Shown one piece after another: positions 1-8,450 of a DNA stretch of 64,000 nucleotides. Location: positions 1 through 64,000 of the forward strand of contig WYAZ01000073.1 of assembly GCA_011526105.1 (NCBI GenBank), written 5' to 3'. Position numbers and translations under genes: made by a program. Origin of the DNA: Deltaproteobacteria bacterium (GTDB taxonomy: Bacteria; Myxococcota; Kuafuiibacteriia; Kuafuiibacteriales; Kuafuiibacteriaceae). Each line of letters begins with the position of its first letter. Position 1 is the first letter of the stretch. The notes beneath the pieces are model-generated. The model was given only the letters and a program-made list of their open reading frames with translations. It searched no databases and was not told where the DNA came from.

Positions 1-45
1 GACGCTCGACTGGACCCGAACTCGGTTCGGGTCCAGTCGAGCGTC
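1..45. terminator. Perfect 20-bp inverted repeat (hairpin) at window edge
   Basis: Two 20-base arms, 1-20 and 26-45, are perfectly complementary around a 5-base loop (CTCGG). Such a GC-rich stem-loop usually ends a transcript arriving from upstream, here outside the window. No T-run follows on either strand, so it would be an unusual intrinsic terminator. A protein-bound palindrome or an RNA-stabilising hairpin are alternatives. Confidence 0.5.
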
Positions 46-219
46 CCCCGAATTAACCCGCGAATTCGTCCGTCCGAAAACCGAACGCCGCCGCCGGATT
101 CCGGACGAACACGGACCTCGAGCTCGATCCCCGATGATCATCCTTCGGCACACATCCTGCGAAGACGGCGCACAAACGAGGCCCCAAGAAGGGGCCCCAG
201 ATTCCAGGAGGAAAACGAA
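46..219. other. Intergenic region upstream of the first gene
   Basis: There is no gene here. An 8-bp inverted repeat (TTCGTCCG at 65-72, CGGACGAA at 102-109) could be an operator or leader hairpin. A clear ribosome-binding site (AGGAGG near 206-211) sits just before the ATG at 220. I do not see a convincing -10/-35 pair. Confidence 0.4.
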
Positions 220-603
220 ATGGAAGATCAGTATCAAGTGGAGGCTCTGGAGAGCCTCGCCGCGGAGCTCATTCAGACCGTGGTCAGTCGACTCGAGGGC
301 GTGCGCGAGGGCACGGTGATGACCGTAGGGCCCGCGCCCTACCGCAGGCTCGACGCGGACGGCCGCGCGCTCGCGTACGTCCGCGTGCGCCCGAGGAAGC
401 AGGCGGTGCGCATCGACATCTCCGGCCTCTGGCGGGCGAGCGTGCCGTCCCGGCTCCGGTGCGCAAGCGCCGGGGGCTCGGCCACCCTGCTCCTTCGCGG
501 GCGGGCAGACCTGGCGGAGGCCCTCGAGTTCTTGGGCCACGTGCTCGCCGAGACCCGAGAGGCGGCGGGGCGGACCTTCGGGACTCTGCTTCGAGCAGCC
601 TGA
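220..603 (+). CDS. Hypothetical protein, 127 aa
   Basis: I do not recognise this protein. The ATG follows a strong AGGAGG site at good spacing, and third positions are strongly G/C, so it is probably real. It has no signal peptide or membrane segment. Residues 1-30 look like an acidic amphipathic helix, the middle is Arg-rich and beta-like (ALAYVRVRPRKQAVRIDISG), and the end is helical. It is soluble and has no visible catalytic motif. pabB follows about 120 bp later on the same strand, but nothing links their functions. Confidence 0.6.
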   Translation: MEDQYQVEALESLAAELIQTVVSRLEGVREGTVMTVGPAPYRRLDADGRALAYVRVRPRKQAVRIDISGLWRASVPSRLRCASAGGSATLLLRGRADLAEALEFLGHVLAETREAAGRTFGTLLRAA

Positions 604-724
604 GCGGGCGTTTGACCTGGGCGAGCTCGAATCCCCGCTTCGGGCTCGCCCAGACCCTCGAAAGGAGGGCCCAGAACCCTGCCGCACTTGCCCCTTCAGG
701 CCGGATCCCCGAAAACCAGCCCGC

Positions 725-2224
725 GTGGAGATCCCGGTCCCCAAGGTCGCGGTTCAGGTCGTGGTCCCGCTGCATCTCGGTCGCCCCCTCTGCCACTATC
801 TCGGGCTGTTCGGACCGGACGAGCCCGCCTTCCTGCTCGAGAGCACTCTGCGCGATTCGCGTCAGGGCCGGTTCTCGTTTCTCGCCGGTCGGCCGCTCGC
901 CACACTCCGCGCCAGGGCGTCCTCGGAGTCCGGCGCGCCCCACAAGCTCGAGATGTCCTGGGCTTCGGGGTCAAAGAGCTGGAGCGGCGAGGCCCTGTCC
1001 TCTCTGCGTGATGGTCTCGCCGCCCTCCGCCCCCTGCCCTCGACCCCTCCCGAGGACGTGCCGTTCCTGGCCGGCGCGATCGGCTACCTCGGCTACGAAC
1101 TCCTCCACACGCGCGAGCAGATCCCCGCGAAAGTGGCACCCGCATCGGCCCCACCCGACATGATCTGGGCGTTCGTGGACGAGGTGCTCTCGGTCGACCA
1201 CGAGCAAGGTCGTGCGTTCCTGTCGGTGACAGCGAGAGCCGACAATGAGGCGCAGGCCGAGTGGCGCGCCGAGCTGCGCGTCTTCGAGCTCATGGCTCGG
1301 GTGCGGCGGCTGGAGGCCAGCCTTCGCCATCGTCCCTGCGCAAGCCCCAGCCGCGAGGCACCCGCCTTCGAGTCCGAGCTGAAGCGCGAGCGCTATATCG
1401 AGAAGGTGGAGACCGCGCAGGAGCACATCCTCGCCGGCGATGTGTTCGAACTCTGCCTCACGCGTCGGATCTCGAGCGTACAAAGCGACCTCTCGGCGGA
1501 GGCCCTCTACCTTGTGCTTCGTGAAGAGAGCCCGGCCCCGTTCGCCGCCTACCTTCGTTTTCCGGAGGCCGAGATCATCTCCGCCTCGCCCGAGCGCTTC
1601 CTGCGGCTCGAGCCCGGGGGACGCGTGGAGAGCCGTCCCATCAAGGGAACGAGGCCCCGCGGCAGTTCGCCCGAGCGTGACCTCGAGCTGAGAAACGATC
1701 TCCAGACCTCCGAGAAGGACCGCGCGGAGAACCTCATGATCGTCGATCTGGTGCGGCACGACCTCGGCCGGGTCGCTGAGTTCGGCTCCGTACGCGTCGA
1801 GGACCTCCTGAAAGTCGAGACCTATCGAACGGTGTATCAACTCGTCTCCACCATCCAAGCGCAGCTTCGCCCCGGACTCGACGTGACGGATCTGATCGGG
1901 GCGGCCTTTCCCGGCGGTTCGATGACCGGAGCCCCGAAGATCGAAGCGATGAAACTCATCCATCAGCTCGAGCACTCGCGGCGCGGCATCTACAGCGGCG
2001 CCCTCGGCTACATCGACCACCGCGGCGGCGCCGACCTCGCGATGGTCATCCGCAGCGCGGTCAAATCGAACGGGCGCTTCGAACTCGGGGTGGGGGGAGC
2101 GATCGTCAGCGATTCGGAGCCCAGCGCGGAGTGGCAGGAGAGCGAAGACAAGGCCCTCGGCCTCATGCGCGCGTTCGATCGAGCGGGGGTTCGGATGACC
2201 CAAGCGGTCGGCGCGAGACGTTGA
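725..2224 (+). CDS. pabB: Aminodeoxychorismate synthase component I
   Basis: It converts chorismate and ammonia to 4-amino-4-deoxychorismate, the first committed step to p-aminobenzoate and folate. The 499 residues carry the chorismate-binding signatures in order: SPERFLR, PIKGTRPRG, DRAENLMIVDLVRHDLGRV, FPGGSMTGAPK and YSGALGYID. Lys307 in PIKGT separates PabB from TrpE, which usually has Ala there, and in PabB this Lys forms the covalent intermediate. The GTG at 725 is the first in-frame start but lacks a close Shine-Dalgarno site. An AAAGGAGG at 661-668 lies far upstream, so the exact start is uncertain. pabA begins one base after the stop. Confidence 0.92.
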   Translation: MEIPVPKVAVQVVVPLHLGRPLCHYLGLFGPDEPAFLLESTLRDSRQGRFSFLAGRPLATLRARASSESGAPHKLEMSWASGSKSWSGEALSSLRDGLAALRPLPSTPPEDVPFLAGAIGYLGYELLHTREQIPAKVAPASAPPDMIWAFVDEVLSVDHEQGRAFLSVTARADNEAQAEWRAELRVFELMARVRRLEASLRHRPCASPSREAPAFESELKRERYIEKVETAQEHILAGDVFELCLTRRISSVQSDLSAEALYLVLREESPAPFAAYLRFPEAEIISASPERFLRLEPGGRVESRPIKGTRPRGSSPERDLELRNDLQTSEKDRAENLMIVDLVRHDLGRVAEFGSVRVEDLLKVETYRTVYQLVSTIQAQLRPGLDVTDLIGAAFPGGSMTGAPKIEAMKLIHQLEHSRRGIYSGALGYIDHRGGADLAMVIRSAVKSNGRFELGVGGAIVSDSEPSAEWQESEDKALGLMRAFDRAGVRMTQAVGARR

Positions 2225-2225
2225 G

Positions 2226-2813
2226 ATGCGCACGCTCATCATCGACAACCACGACTCCTTCACGTTCAACCTCTACCAGCTGGTCGGAGAGCTCGGCGCC
2301 TTGCCCACGGTGGTCCGAAACGATGCGATCGACCTCGAAGGGGTGCGACGTTTCGCGCCCGACCGCATCATCCTCTCGCCCGGACCCGGTCACCCCGGCG
2401 ACCTCACGCGGCTCGGCGTGGGCGAAGCGGTCATCCTCGATCCAGAGCGGAAGGCGCCGGTGCTCGGCGTTTGTCTGGGCCATCAGGCGATTGTCCAGCT
2501 TCTGGGTGGCTCGATCGTTCGGGCCCCCTCTCCCATGCACGGAAAGACGAGCCCCATTCACCACGACGGAGCCGGGCTGTTCCTGGGCCTGCCCAATCCG
2601 ATGATCGGGATGCGGTACCACTCGCTGGTCGTAGACCCCGACCGCCTGCCCGCCTGCTTCGAGCGGAGCGCTTGGACGGACGACGGCGTGGTGATGGGGG
2701 TGCGGCACCGGGAGGCCGGTCTGGAAGGCATTCAGTTTCATCCGGAGTCGATCGGCACCCCCGATGGTCTGCAGGTCCTCAAGCGATTCGTGCTGGGTGC
2801 GCCGCGCGCCTGA
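2226..2813 (+). CDS. pabA: Aminodeoxychorismate/anthranilate synthase glutamine amidotransferase
   Basis: This class I glutamine amidotransferase supplies ammonia to PabB. Its 195 residues are the usual length. The oxyanion-strand motif is LSPGPGHPGD, the nucleophile is the Cys in VLGVCLGHQAI, and the catalytic His/Glu pair is in IQFHPESIGTPDG. The ATG is one base past the pabB stop, so the two are translationally coupled. PabA and TrpG cannot be told apart by sequence and some bacteria share one subunit. The PabB partner and the absence of trp genes here favour the folate role. Confidence 0.92.
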   Translation: MRTLIIDNHDSFTFNLYQLVGELGALPTVVRNDAIDLEGVRRFAPDRIILSPGPGHPGDLTRLGVGEAVILDPERKAPVLGVCLGHQAIVQLLGGSIVRAPSPMHGKTSPIHHDGAGLFLGLPNPMIGMRYHSLVVDPDRLPACFERSAWTDDGVVMGVRHREAGLEGIQFHPESIGTPDGLQVLKRFVLGAPRA

Positions 2814-2846
2814 GCGCCTCGCTCGAGCTCATCTCGAGCCCCCCCC

Positions 2847-2902
2847 AAAAAAGTCGAATGCCCCAGCCAGCACGAGGCTGACTGGGGCACCCGGTTTTTT
2901 TT
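2847..2902. terminator. Intrinsic terminator after pabA
   Basis: A stem of about 11 bp with one mismatch (2860-2870 with 2878-2888) closes a 7-base loop and is followed by eight Ts at 2895-2902. Six As at 2847-2852 precede the stem, so it could also work on the minus strand for the HU transcript. Confidence 0.85.
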
Positions 2903-3052
2903 GCCATCCGAACTCGAAGCTTGTACCGACGGTGGTACCCGCTCGAACCTCAGTTCGAGCGGTGGCTTCTCAGCGCGACACCGTCGCGCATCAGGATCGA
3001 CTGCCCCGACCAAAACGCGGCCGACCCTGGGCTAGACCAGACTGCCTGATGC

Positions 3053-3325
3053 TTAGAGGCGGTCTTTCAGGGCCTTCGCCGGCTTGAAACCAACCGTCTT
3101 CGAGGCCTTGATCTTGATGGTCTCGCCGGTCTGCGGGTTGCGTCCCTGGCGAGCCTTCCTCTTGCGGATCTTGAAGGTTCCGAACCCGGGGTACGAGAAC
3201 GTTCCGTCCTTCTTGATGGCGTTGGTCATCTGTCCGAAGACCGCGTCCACGACTTCCGTGACCATCTTCTTGGTCATCTCGGGGTTACTCTTCGCAATCA
3301 CATTCAAGAGCTCAGCTTTAGTCAT
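3053..3325 (-). CDS. hup: HU-family DNA-binding protein
   Basis: This nucleoid-associated dimer bends DNA without strong sequence preference. Its 90 residues are full length: two N-terminal helices (MTKAELLNVIAKSN), a beta saddle with GTFSYPGFGTFKIRKRKAR, and the C-terminal arm and helix containing GRNPQTGETIKI and FKPAKALKD. The family signature GFGTF-x8-R-x-GRNP is intact. GGAGG lies 10 bases before the ATG. The gene is monocistronic with its own promoter. IHF subunits share the fold, but the sequence is most HU-like. Confidence 0.95.
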   Translation of the reverse strand: MTKAELLNVIAKSNPEMTKKMVTEVVDAVFGQMTNAIKKDGTFSYPGFGTFKIRKRKARQGRNPQTGETIKIKASKTVGFKPAKALKDRL

Positions 3326-3458
3326 TGATCCTATTCCTCCTCGGGAGCGCGGCTTCGACGTCTGCGCCTTTCGGCTTCGTTGCTTGGTCTAGGCCTCTTA
3401 CGCTCGACCCTTTTGCACTTCCTGAGAGCGGGCATCTCCGTCCTTGGAGACGCGCGAT

Positions 3459-3487
3459 CAATTAGAGGGTGAATGAGGCTCTGTCAA
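3459..3487 (-). promoter_or_regulatory. Sigma70-like promoter of the HU gene
   Basis: On the minus strand a perfect TTGACA (complement of 3482-3487) is followed, after a 17-base spacer, by TAATTG (complement of 3459-3464). The predicted start near 3452 gives a leader of about 125 bases before the HU ATG. This is one of the best consensus promoters in the window. Confidence 0.75.
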
Positions 3488-3640
3488 GCACTGCCCCAAC
3501 CTGTGGCGTGCTCTTCGATGACCATACCACACAGCTTGTGGCCACGAGAAAGCTCAATGGGTACGTGCCCGGCACTCCACAGGGCGCGCGGAGCACGCGT
3601 TGATCACGAGTGATCTCAAGCTCTTATTGATGCGTCGCGG
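3488..3640. other. Intergenic region between mltD and the HU promoter
   Basis: No gene is visible. A palindrome, GATCAC-GA-GTGATC, lies at 3602-3615, about 25 bp past the mltD stop. It may be a weak terminator hairpin without a T-run, or an operator. Confidence 0.35.
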
Positions 3641-5170
3641 TCAGCGGCGGGGGCGCACGCGAATGATTTGGCCCACGCGCAGCGTGCTCGAGCGCAGGCG
3701 GTTGAGCGTACGCAGGCTGCGCAGACTGACGCGATATTTCTGAGCGATGCGCCACAAGGAGTCGCCCCTTCGTACGCGATGCACGATGACCAAGGCGTCG
3801 CCGGGCGTCGCAGGCGGGTGGCCGCTAAAGACCTCGAGCGTCGCCTCTGCGGGCACGAGGGGATCGGAACGAAAAGGGATCGGAACGACGATCCCTTCGT
3901 AGTGATGCAACTTGTCTTGCGAGATCCGGTTGTGCGCGAGGATGAGCTCGGGGGTCGTCAGATAGCGTTCAGCGATCTTCTGCACCGTATCCCCACGAGC
4001 GAGCCGATGAAAGCGATAGGACTGCCGGGTCTCCGAGGCCATGGTGCGCAGGCCTTCTTGGCAATCGTGCCCACGTCCGTGAGGGACGCGCAGAGGGTAG
4101 TGCTCTCCCGGCGGGGTGATGCCGCGGTACAGCGCCGGGTTGAGGGTCTTCAGATCTTCTTCGCTAAACTGGGCACCACAGGCCCGAGCCACAGTGGCAA
4201 GGTCCGTCGCGACCGTAACCGTCATGACCTCCCATTCGAGCGGTGCTTCGTATTCGACGTCGGTGAAGCCAAAGTAGGCCGGGCTCTTCGAGACGATCGC
4301 GGCGGCGATGATCTTGGGCACGTACTGTTGCGTCTCCCGCATGAAGTACCGCGAGCGGGAGAGCCGCCAGAAGTCGGTCGTGCCCTGGCGAGCGATCGCT
4401 CGCCGGACTCGACCTTCACCCGCGTTGTAGGCCGCCCAGGCCAGCCACCAGTCCCCGAACTCGGCGTACAGGGCCTTGAGATAGCGAGCGGCGGCGTCGG
4501 CCGAGCGCTCGAAGTCTCTACGCTCATCCACGAAGAGGCCGATGCGCAGTCCGTAGCGCCGTCCGGTGGCGGGGATGAACTGCCAAGGCCCGGCGGCATT
4601 GGCAAAGGAGTAGGCCTTCGGCGACAAGCCGCTCTCCACCATGGCGAGGAAGATGAGGTCCTTGGGTAGCCCGTGACGTTCGAGGATCGGCACGTAGACG
4701 GGCGCCCACCGCGTGAGCCGACCCATCCACTTGCCGAACAACGCTCTGCCTCGACCGCGAAGAATGCGGAGCCACATCTGCACGCGGGGATCATCGGCGA
4801 TGGGGATGTCGAAGGCCGCGGTGCCGGTCTCCGTGAAGGTGCTTTGCCATCGGAGGGTGGTCGATCGATGGGTTGCGAAGTGCTCGAGGTCGAAGGTCTC
4901 GTTCTCGGGGAACCAGCTCGGATCGGGATCGAGCGGGTGAAACCGCAGCATCGCGCGGAAGCGCTGCTCGGCGCTCGGGCTCGGTGGCGCAGGATCGAGC
5001 GCGACCGGCCCCTCGTCTTCGGGTTCCTCGAGCGTCTCCAGCTCGGCGTCCGGAGGAATGGTCCACCGCTCGTCGAAAGCACTCACGGTGGAGCTCTGCG
5101 TCTCGCTCTCCGCCGGACGGGCGGTCAAGAGCACCAAGGAGAGACAAAGGGAGATGGAGAGCCCGCTCAT
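3641..5170 (-). CDS. mltD: MltD-type lytic transglycosylase with two LysM domains
   Basis: It cleaves the MurNAc-GlcNAc bond of peptidoglycan to give 1,6-anhydro ends. A signal peptide covers about residues 1-22, without a lipobox Cys. The SLT domain (about 155-300) has catalytic Glu179 in LAMVESGLSP, followed by AAGPWQFIPATGRRYGL and the WxxAYNAGEGR motif. Two LysM modules bind glycan at about 383-430 (ARGDTVQKIAERYL) and 460-507 (RRGDSLWRIAQKYRVS). The length of 509 residues is slightly more than E. coli MltD. It lies 34 bp after the phosphatase-cytochrome gene, probably in one operon. Confidence 0.92.
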   Translation of the reverse strand: MSGLSISLCLSLVLLTARPAESETQSSTVSAFDERWTIPPDAELETLEEPEDEGPVALDPAPPSPSAEQRFRAMLRFHPLDPDPSWFPENETFDLEHFATHRSTTLRWQSTFTETGTAAFDIPIADDPRVQMWLRILRGRGRALFGKWMGRLTRWAPVYVPILERHGLPKDLIFLAMVESGLSPKAYSFANAAGPWQFIPATGRRYGLRIGLFVDERRDFERSADAAARYLKALYAEFGDWWLAWAAYNAGEGRVRRAIARQGTTDFWRLSRSRYFMRETQQYVPKIIAAAIVSKSPAYFGFTDVEYEAPLEWEVMTVTVATDLATVARACGAQFSEEDLKTLNPALYRGITPPGEHYPLRVPHGRGHDCQEGLRTMASETRQSYRFHRLARGDTVQKIAERYLTTPELILAHNRISQDKLHHYEGIVVPIPFRSDPLVPAEATLEVFSGHPPATPGDALVIVHRVRRGDSLWRIAQKYRVSLRSLRTLNRLRSSTLRVGQIIRVRPRR

Positions 5171-5204
5171 CGAAGATCGTCCGCCGCGAAGTCCACTGCG
5201 GGCC

Positions 5205-6809
5205 TTAGGGCCCGGCCGCGCTCAGCGCGTGACCCTCACCGGTCACTTCGCGAAGATAGGTCTGGTAGTTGAAGCGATCGCTGTGTTCGGGAACATGGCA
5301 CATCTTCATGCACGTCCCCTCGCTGCTTTCGAGAACGATGGAGCTGGGGTCGCTGTCTTCGACGTGCAAGCTCCCTGGGCCGTGACACATCTCGCAGCCC
5401 ACGTCCTTGCGGCCCGAAACGTCGGCGAGCCGACAGAAACCGCCGGGCTTTTGGTACCCGATGGTATGGCAGCCGATGCAGGTCAGGTCGAAGTGCTTGT
5501 TCGCATCTTCGAGCGTAGCCCAGGCCTTCGCGTGTTTGGTCTTCTGCCAGAAGGCATAGGCGTCCTCATGGCACTCCTGGCAAGGCGCCGAGCCGACGTA
5601 GACCGCGACCTCGGGCAAGGGGGCGCACGGCCGCACATCACCCTTCTCGAGGTTCATGTCCTTGAGCTGGGCGTAGTAGCTGCTGAGGAGCTTCTCCACC
5701 ATCGGGTCGCTGGGGGTGTCCTTGCTCAGCGCAACGAGCTCGATGCGCAGCGACGAACCCGACCGGGGTGGCTCGGGGACCAGCAGTGCTTGCCTGCGTG
5801 CCTCGAGCTTTGCGATCTGCGCACGTCGTTCGTCTTGACTCGCGCCGCCCTCGCTCTTGCTCGAGGCCTCGAGCGCTCGTCTGAGCGCGGTGAGCTTCCG
5901 CTCCGTCAGCTCGAGTTCGCGCGCCTGCGCGTAGCCGGCGTCATCGAAGGCGAGCGGGCCCGGCGCGCGTGGTCCCAAGAGGCGCACGGTGAGTCGCCCC
6001 GCGTGTTGGCCCTGGCTGCCCGCCTCGGAGACGATGACCCCGCCCACTCTAAACGGCGGACTGGGAGGGCGTGTAATGGGCGAGCCCGGCGCTCGAACGA
6101 TGAGGTCCAGCTCCGGCAACAACCGAGCGAGCTCGCGTGCGTCGGCCTCCTCCACGTGGGCGAGCAGCACCACCACCTCGGCCCCCTGCTCCTTTAGGCG
6201 CGAGAGTTCGGCCCGAAGGACCGGCGCGTACTCGATGGCCGTGACCAGCTCGGAGCCCGCGAAAGACTCCGGCCGCGCCACGCCGGTGAGGCCGAACTTG
6301 ATGCCTCCGACCTCGCGAATGAAGGAGCGCGCCACCGAAGGGACCCCGTCTCCCACCGGGCGAACGTTGGCCGAAACCAGCGGAAAAGCACCCTCGTGCT
6401 GGATCTCCTTGAGGAGCTTCATTCCACCCAAGAGGTCGGACCGCCCAAGGTTGAGCGCCACCGCCCCCAGGTCTCTGTACACACGAGAGAGCAGCCGGGC
6501 CTTGAACAGGTGCTGCTCCTCGGTCGCGGCGTCGAGTCCTTCGGCGGGAAACAGGAGGTTGCCCGCGTCGACCAGGGCGTGCGGGACCTTGCTCGCGCGG
6601 ATCACCGCCGCGAGCCGCGGGAGACCGCCGAGGGGCTCGGAGGTGCATCCGCAGGGCTCGATGTACCCGCTGACCTCGGTGCTGAAGTAGAGCGCCGCGA
6701 CTCGGCCCGGCTCGGGCCTGGCGTTCATGGGTTCAGGGTGCCGATCGCCGTTTCGGCACGATGCTGCCAACAGCAGGACTCCAAGGACCGAGGGTTTCAG
6801 AAAGGACAT
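5205..6809 (-). CDS. Lipoprotein: metallophosphatase-like domain plus c-type haem motifs
   Basis: This 534-residue protein starts with a lipoprotein signal (LLLAASC, Cys18). Residues 35-330 resemble the UshA/5'-nucleotidase metallophosphatase fold (YFSTEVSGYIEPCGC, VDAGNLL, LNLGRSDLL, VVLLAHVEEADARELA). A charged helical linker follows. The C-terminus carries CxxCH haem sites at about 410 (CQECH), 444 (CIGCH) and 472 (CEMCH), and a spaced variant CMKMCH at about 500. The EPCGC and haem arrangement is known in periplasmic cytochrome c554-like proteins of this lineage. I infer periplasmic electron transfer. Phosphatase activity is doubtful because not all metal ligands are evident. Confidence 0.75.
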   Translation of the reverse strand: MSFLKPSVLGVLLLAASCRNGDRHPEPMNARPEPGRVAALYFSTEVSGYIEPCGCTSEPLGGLPRLAAVIRASKVPHALVDAGNLLFPAEGLDAATEEQHLFKARLLSRVYRDLGAVALNLGRSDLLGGMKLLKEIQHEGAFPLVSANVRPVGDGVPSVARSFIREVGGIKFGLTGVARPESFAGSELVTAIEYAPVLRAELSRLKEQGAEVVVLLAHVEEADARELARLLPELDLIVRAPGSPITRPPSPPFRVGGVIVSEAGSQGQHAGRLTVRLLGPRAPGPLAFDDAGYAQARELELTERKLTALRRALEASSKSEGGASQDERRAQIAKLEARRQALLVPEPPRSGSSLRIELVALSKDTPSDPMVEKLLSSYYAQLKDMNLEKGDVRPCAPLPEVAVYVGSAPCQECHEDAYAFWQKTKHAKAWATLEDANKHFDLTCIGCHTIGYQKPGGFCRLADVSGRKDVGCEMCHGPGSLHVEDSDPSSIVLESSEGTCMKMCHVPEHSDRFNYQTYLREVTGEGHALSAAGP

Positions 6810-6915
6810 GCACTCATCTCGAGGAGACCGAGGATCGGATCTCGAAGTCTCGACGCTACCAGAACCCCCGAGCGGCCGCGACCATTCGGGTCAGCCGCAT
6901 CGGGGCAAGACCGCC

Positions 6916-7587
6916 CTATCGCATCCGACGCCAGAGGCTGGTGTATGAGATACCGAGCGCCGCCGAAGCATCCTTGAGGCTTCCGGTCTCACGAACCGCC
7001 GCGCGGATGAGGCCGCGCTCAAACTGCGCTCGGGCGTCCTTCAGCGATTTGATCTCTTCGATGCTCGTGGGCAGCGGCGGACCGCAGGGCGGGCCTTCCT
7101 CCGGAACCACGCGCTCGATGTCCCCGCCGAAGAGCCGACTGCGCTCCTCGCGAAGTGCCTGAGCGAGCCGGTCGTGCTCCTCTCGGAAGCTGCGGAGGTC
7201 CTGTACCTCGACTGCGACGGGCAGAAACTCGGCGAGCCCAGCCGAGAGGCGCTGCGCATCAATCCAGCGCGCGTGGTCGCGGCCGAGCACGACTTCGACC
7301 GAGTCGCCGTCGTTGCTGCCGCCGACAACCGCGGCGGGAATGCGGGAGTTTGGGTCTCGATCCGTCCAGCGGAGCAAATCACCCAGAAACGGCCCGGTCG
7401 CCGAGACACTGCAGAGCAGTCCAGCCCCGCCGCGAGGTCCGCCGTCGCCCAGCACCTCCAGCACCGAGCCGAAGCGCCTGACCACCACCGGCGTGCCGAG
7501 TTCCTTGGCCACCGACTCCACTTGGTCCGAGAGGTCCTGTCGGTCCACGACCAGGATCTCGGGCGCGTTTCGCTCGAGCCTAGCCAC
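6916..7587 (-). CDS. Fis-type regulator with receiver-like N-terminus (copy 2)
   Basis: About 223 residues. The last 45 form a Fis-type helix-turn-helix (GSLKDASAALGISYTSLWRRMR) as in NtrC-family C-termini. The N-terminal 120 residues look like an alpha/beta receiver-type fold (PEILVVDRQDLSDQVESVA) but lack the aspartate set needed for phosphorylation, and there is no AAA+ domain. The GTG start at 7587 overlaps the upstream stop and follows GAGAGGG at good spacing. A longer open frame to 7716 would overlap the upstream gene by over 130 bp and is unlikely. The two genes encode one architecture, suggesting duplication. Confidence 0.65.
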   Translation of the reverse strand: MARLERNAPEILVVDRQDLSDQVESVAKELGTPVVVRRFGSVLEVLGDGGPRGGAGLLCSVSATGPFLGDLLRWTDRDPNSRIPAAVVGGSNDGDSVEVVLGRDHARWIDAQRLSAGLAEFLPVAVEVQDLRSFREEHDRLAQALREERSRLFGGDIERVVPEEGPPCGPPLPTSIEEIKSLKDARAQFERGLIRAAVRETGSLKDASAALGISYTSLWRRMR

Positions 7588-8293
7588 TGGACGAACCCTC
7601 TCGGCGCAGCCGCCGAGCCAACGTGGCCGCGGAGACCTCGAGGTACTTCGCAGCTTCTCGTGCGCTCTCGCAGAGGAGCTGCACACGGTCGATGTAGGCG
7701 CGTTCGAAGGCCTCACTCGAATCCTCGAGGCGGTAGGTGGAGATCGGGCCCACGGGCAGCGGTGGCGGCTGGAAGGTGCTGAGATCGTCGGTCATGGTCT
7801 CGGGCGGGTGGCCCAAGAGATCCATCTCTCGACGCTTGAGCCTGCGCGCCTCGCAGCGGTGCAGCAACTCCAGCGCCCGGAGCGCGCGAAACTCGAGCCC
7901 TCTGCGCAGATGCTGCTCCAGGCTCTTCTCGCTCACGTCGTCGGCCACGGCCATCGCCCCCAAGGCCCTCAGCATGGCAGCGGATGGCCCATCGGGACCG
8001 GGCTGCCCGAGCGCGATGACCGCGATCGTAGAGCTGACCTCGGAGCCAATCGTCTGGAGGAGCTCCGCGACTCTGGGACTGGGCGCCAGCAGGACCCAAT
8101 GTTCACTGCTCTTGGCGGCGCGGGCGGCATCCTCGACCTTCGAGAAGACCATGAGCGAGTCTTCCCCAACCAGGCGCGTCAGAGTCTGGAGAATCTTGGG
8201 CTCGCAGGCGAGCGCGCCCACCCGCGTCTCCGTACCCAGCCCCTGCAGCTCCAGAACGGAACGAATCTCGGGCGTGAGCAGCGAACCCGGCAC
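7580..8293 (-). CDS. Fis-type regulator with receiver-like N-terminus (copy 1)
   Basis: This 237-residue protein matches its downstream neighbour in layout: an alpha/beta N-terminus (VGALACEPKILQTLTRLVG, WVLLAPSPRVAELLQTIG) without clear phospho-acceptor residues, a Pro-rich linker, then a C-terminal Fis-like helix-turn-helix (SAREAAKYLEVSAATLARRL). The start is GTG at 8293. It overlaps copy 2 by 8 bp, so the pair is co-translated. The pair could form a heterodimer. The DNA target is unknown. The haem protein and mltD lie downstream on the same strand and could belong to the same transcript. Confidence 0.65.
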   Translation of the reverse strand: MPGSLLTPEIRSVLELQGLGTETRVGALACEPKILQTLTRLVGEDSLMVFSKVEDAARAAKSSEHWVLLAPSPRVAELLQTIGSEVSSTIAVIALGQPGPDGPSAAMLRALGAMAVADDVSEKSLEQHLRRGLEFRALRALELLHRCEARRLKRREMDLLGHPPETMTDDLSTFQPPPLPVGPISTYRLEDSSEAFERAYIDRVQLLCESAREAAKYLEVSAATLARRLRREGSSSG

Positions 8294-8304
8294 GTCGCGT
8301 CAGA

Positions 8305-8332
8305 CTTATAACGAGACCCAATCCGGCCGCAA
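8305..8332 (-). promoter_or_regulatory. Possible sigma70-like promoter of the Fis-like pair
   Basis: On the minus strand TTGCGG (complement of 8327-8332) and TATAAG (complement of 8305-8310) are separated by 16 bases, about 12 bp before the GTG at 8293. The -35 is a poor match and the transcript would be almost leaderless, so this is tentative. Confidence 0.35.
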
Positions 8333-8450
8333 TCCCAAACCGGGCCAATGGATAGGGGCATATTACGGCCTAAGTACAGTTAGTTACAGATATCCCGCGC
8401 CGGCGCTGGCGCTCGGAGGCTCGGTCCGGAGGGTTCGGGCGCCCAGAGGC

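Noticed and set aside
8375-8400. Repeat ACAGTTAGTTACAG in the amidase/Fis-like gap
   Set aside because: It is a short near-repeat with no second copy nearby; I could not support an operator call.
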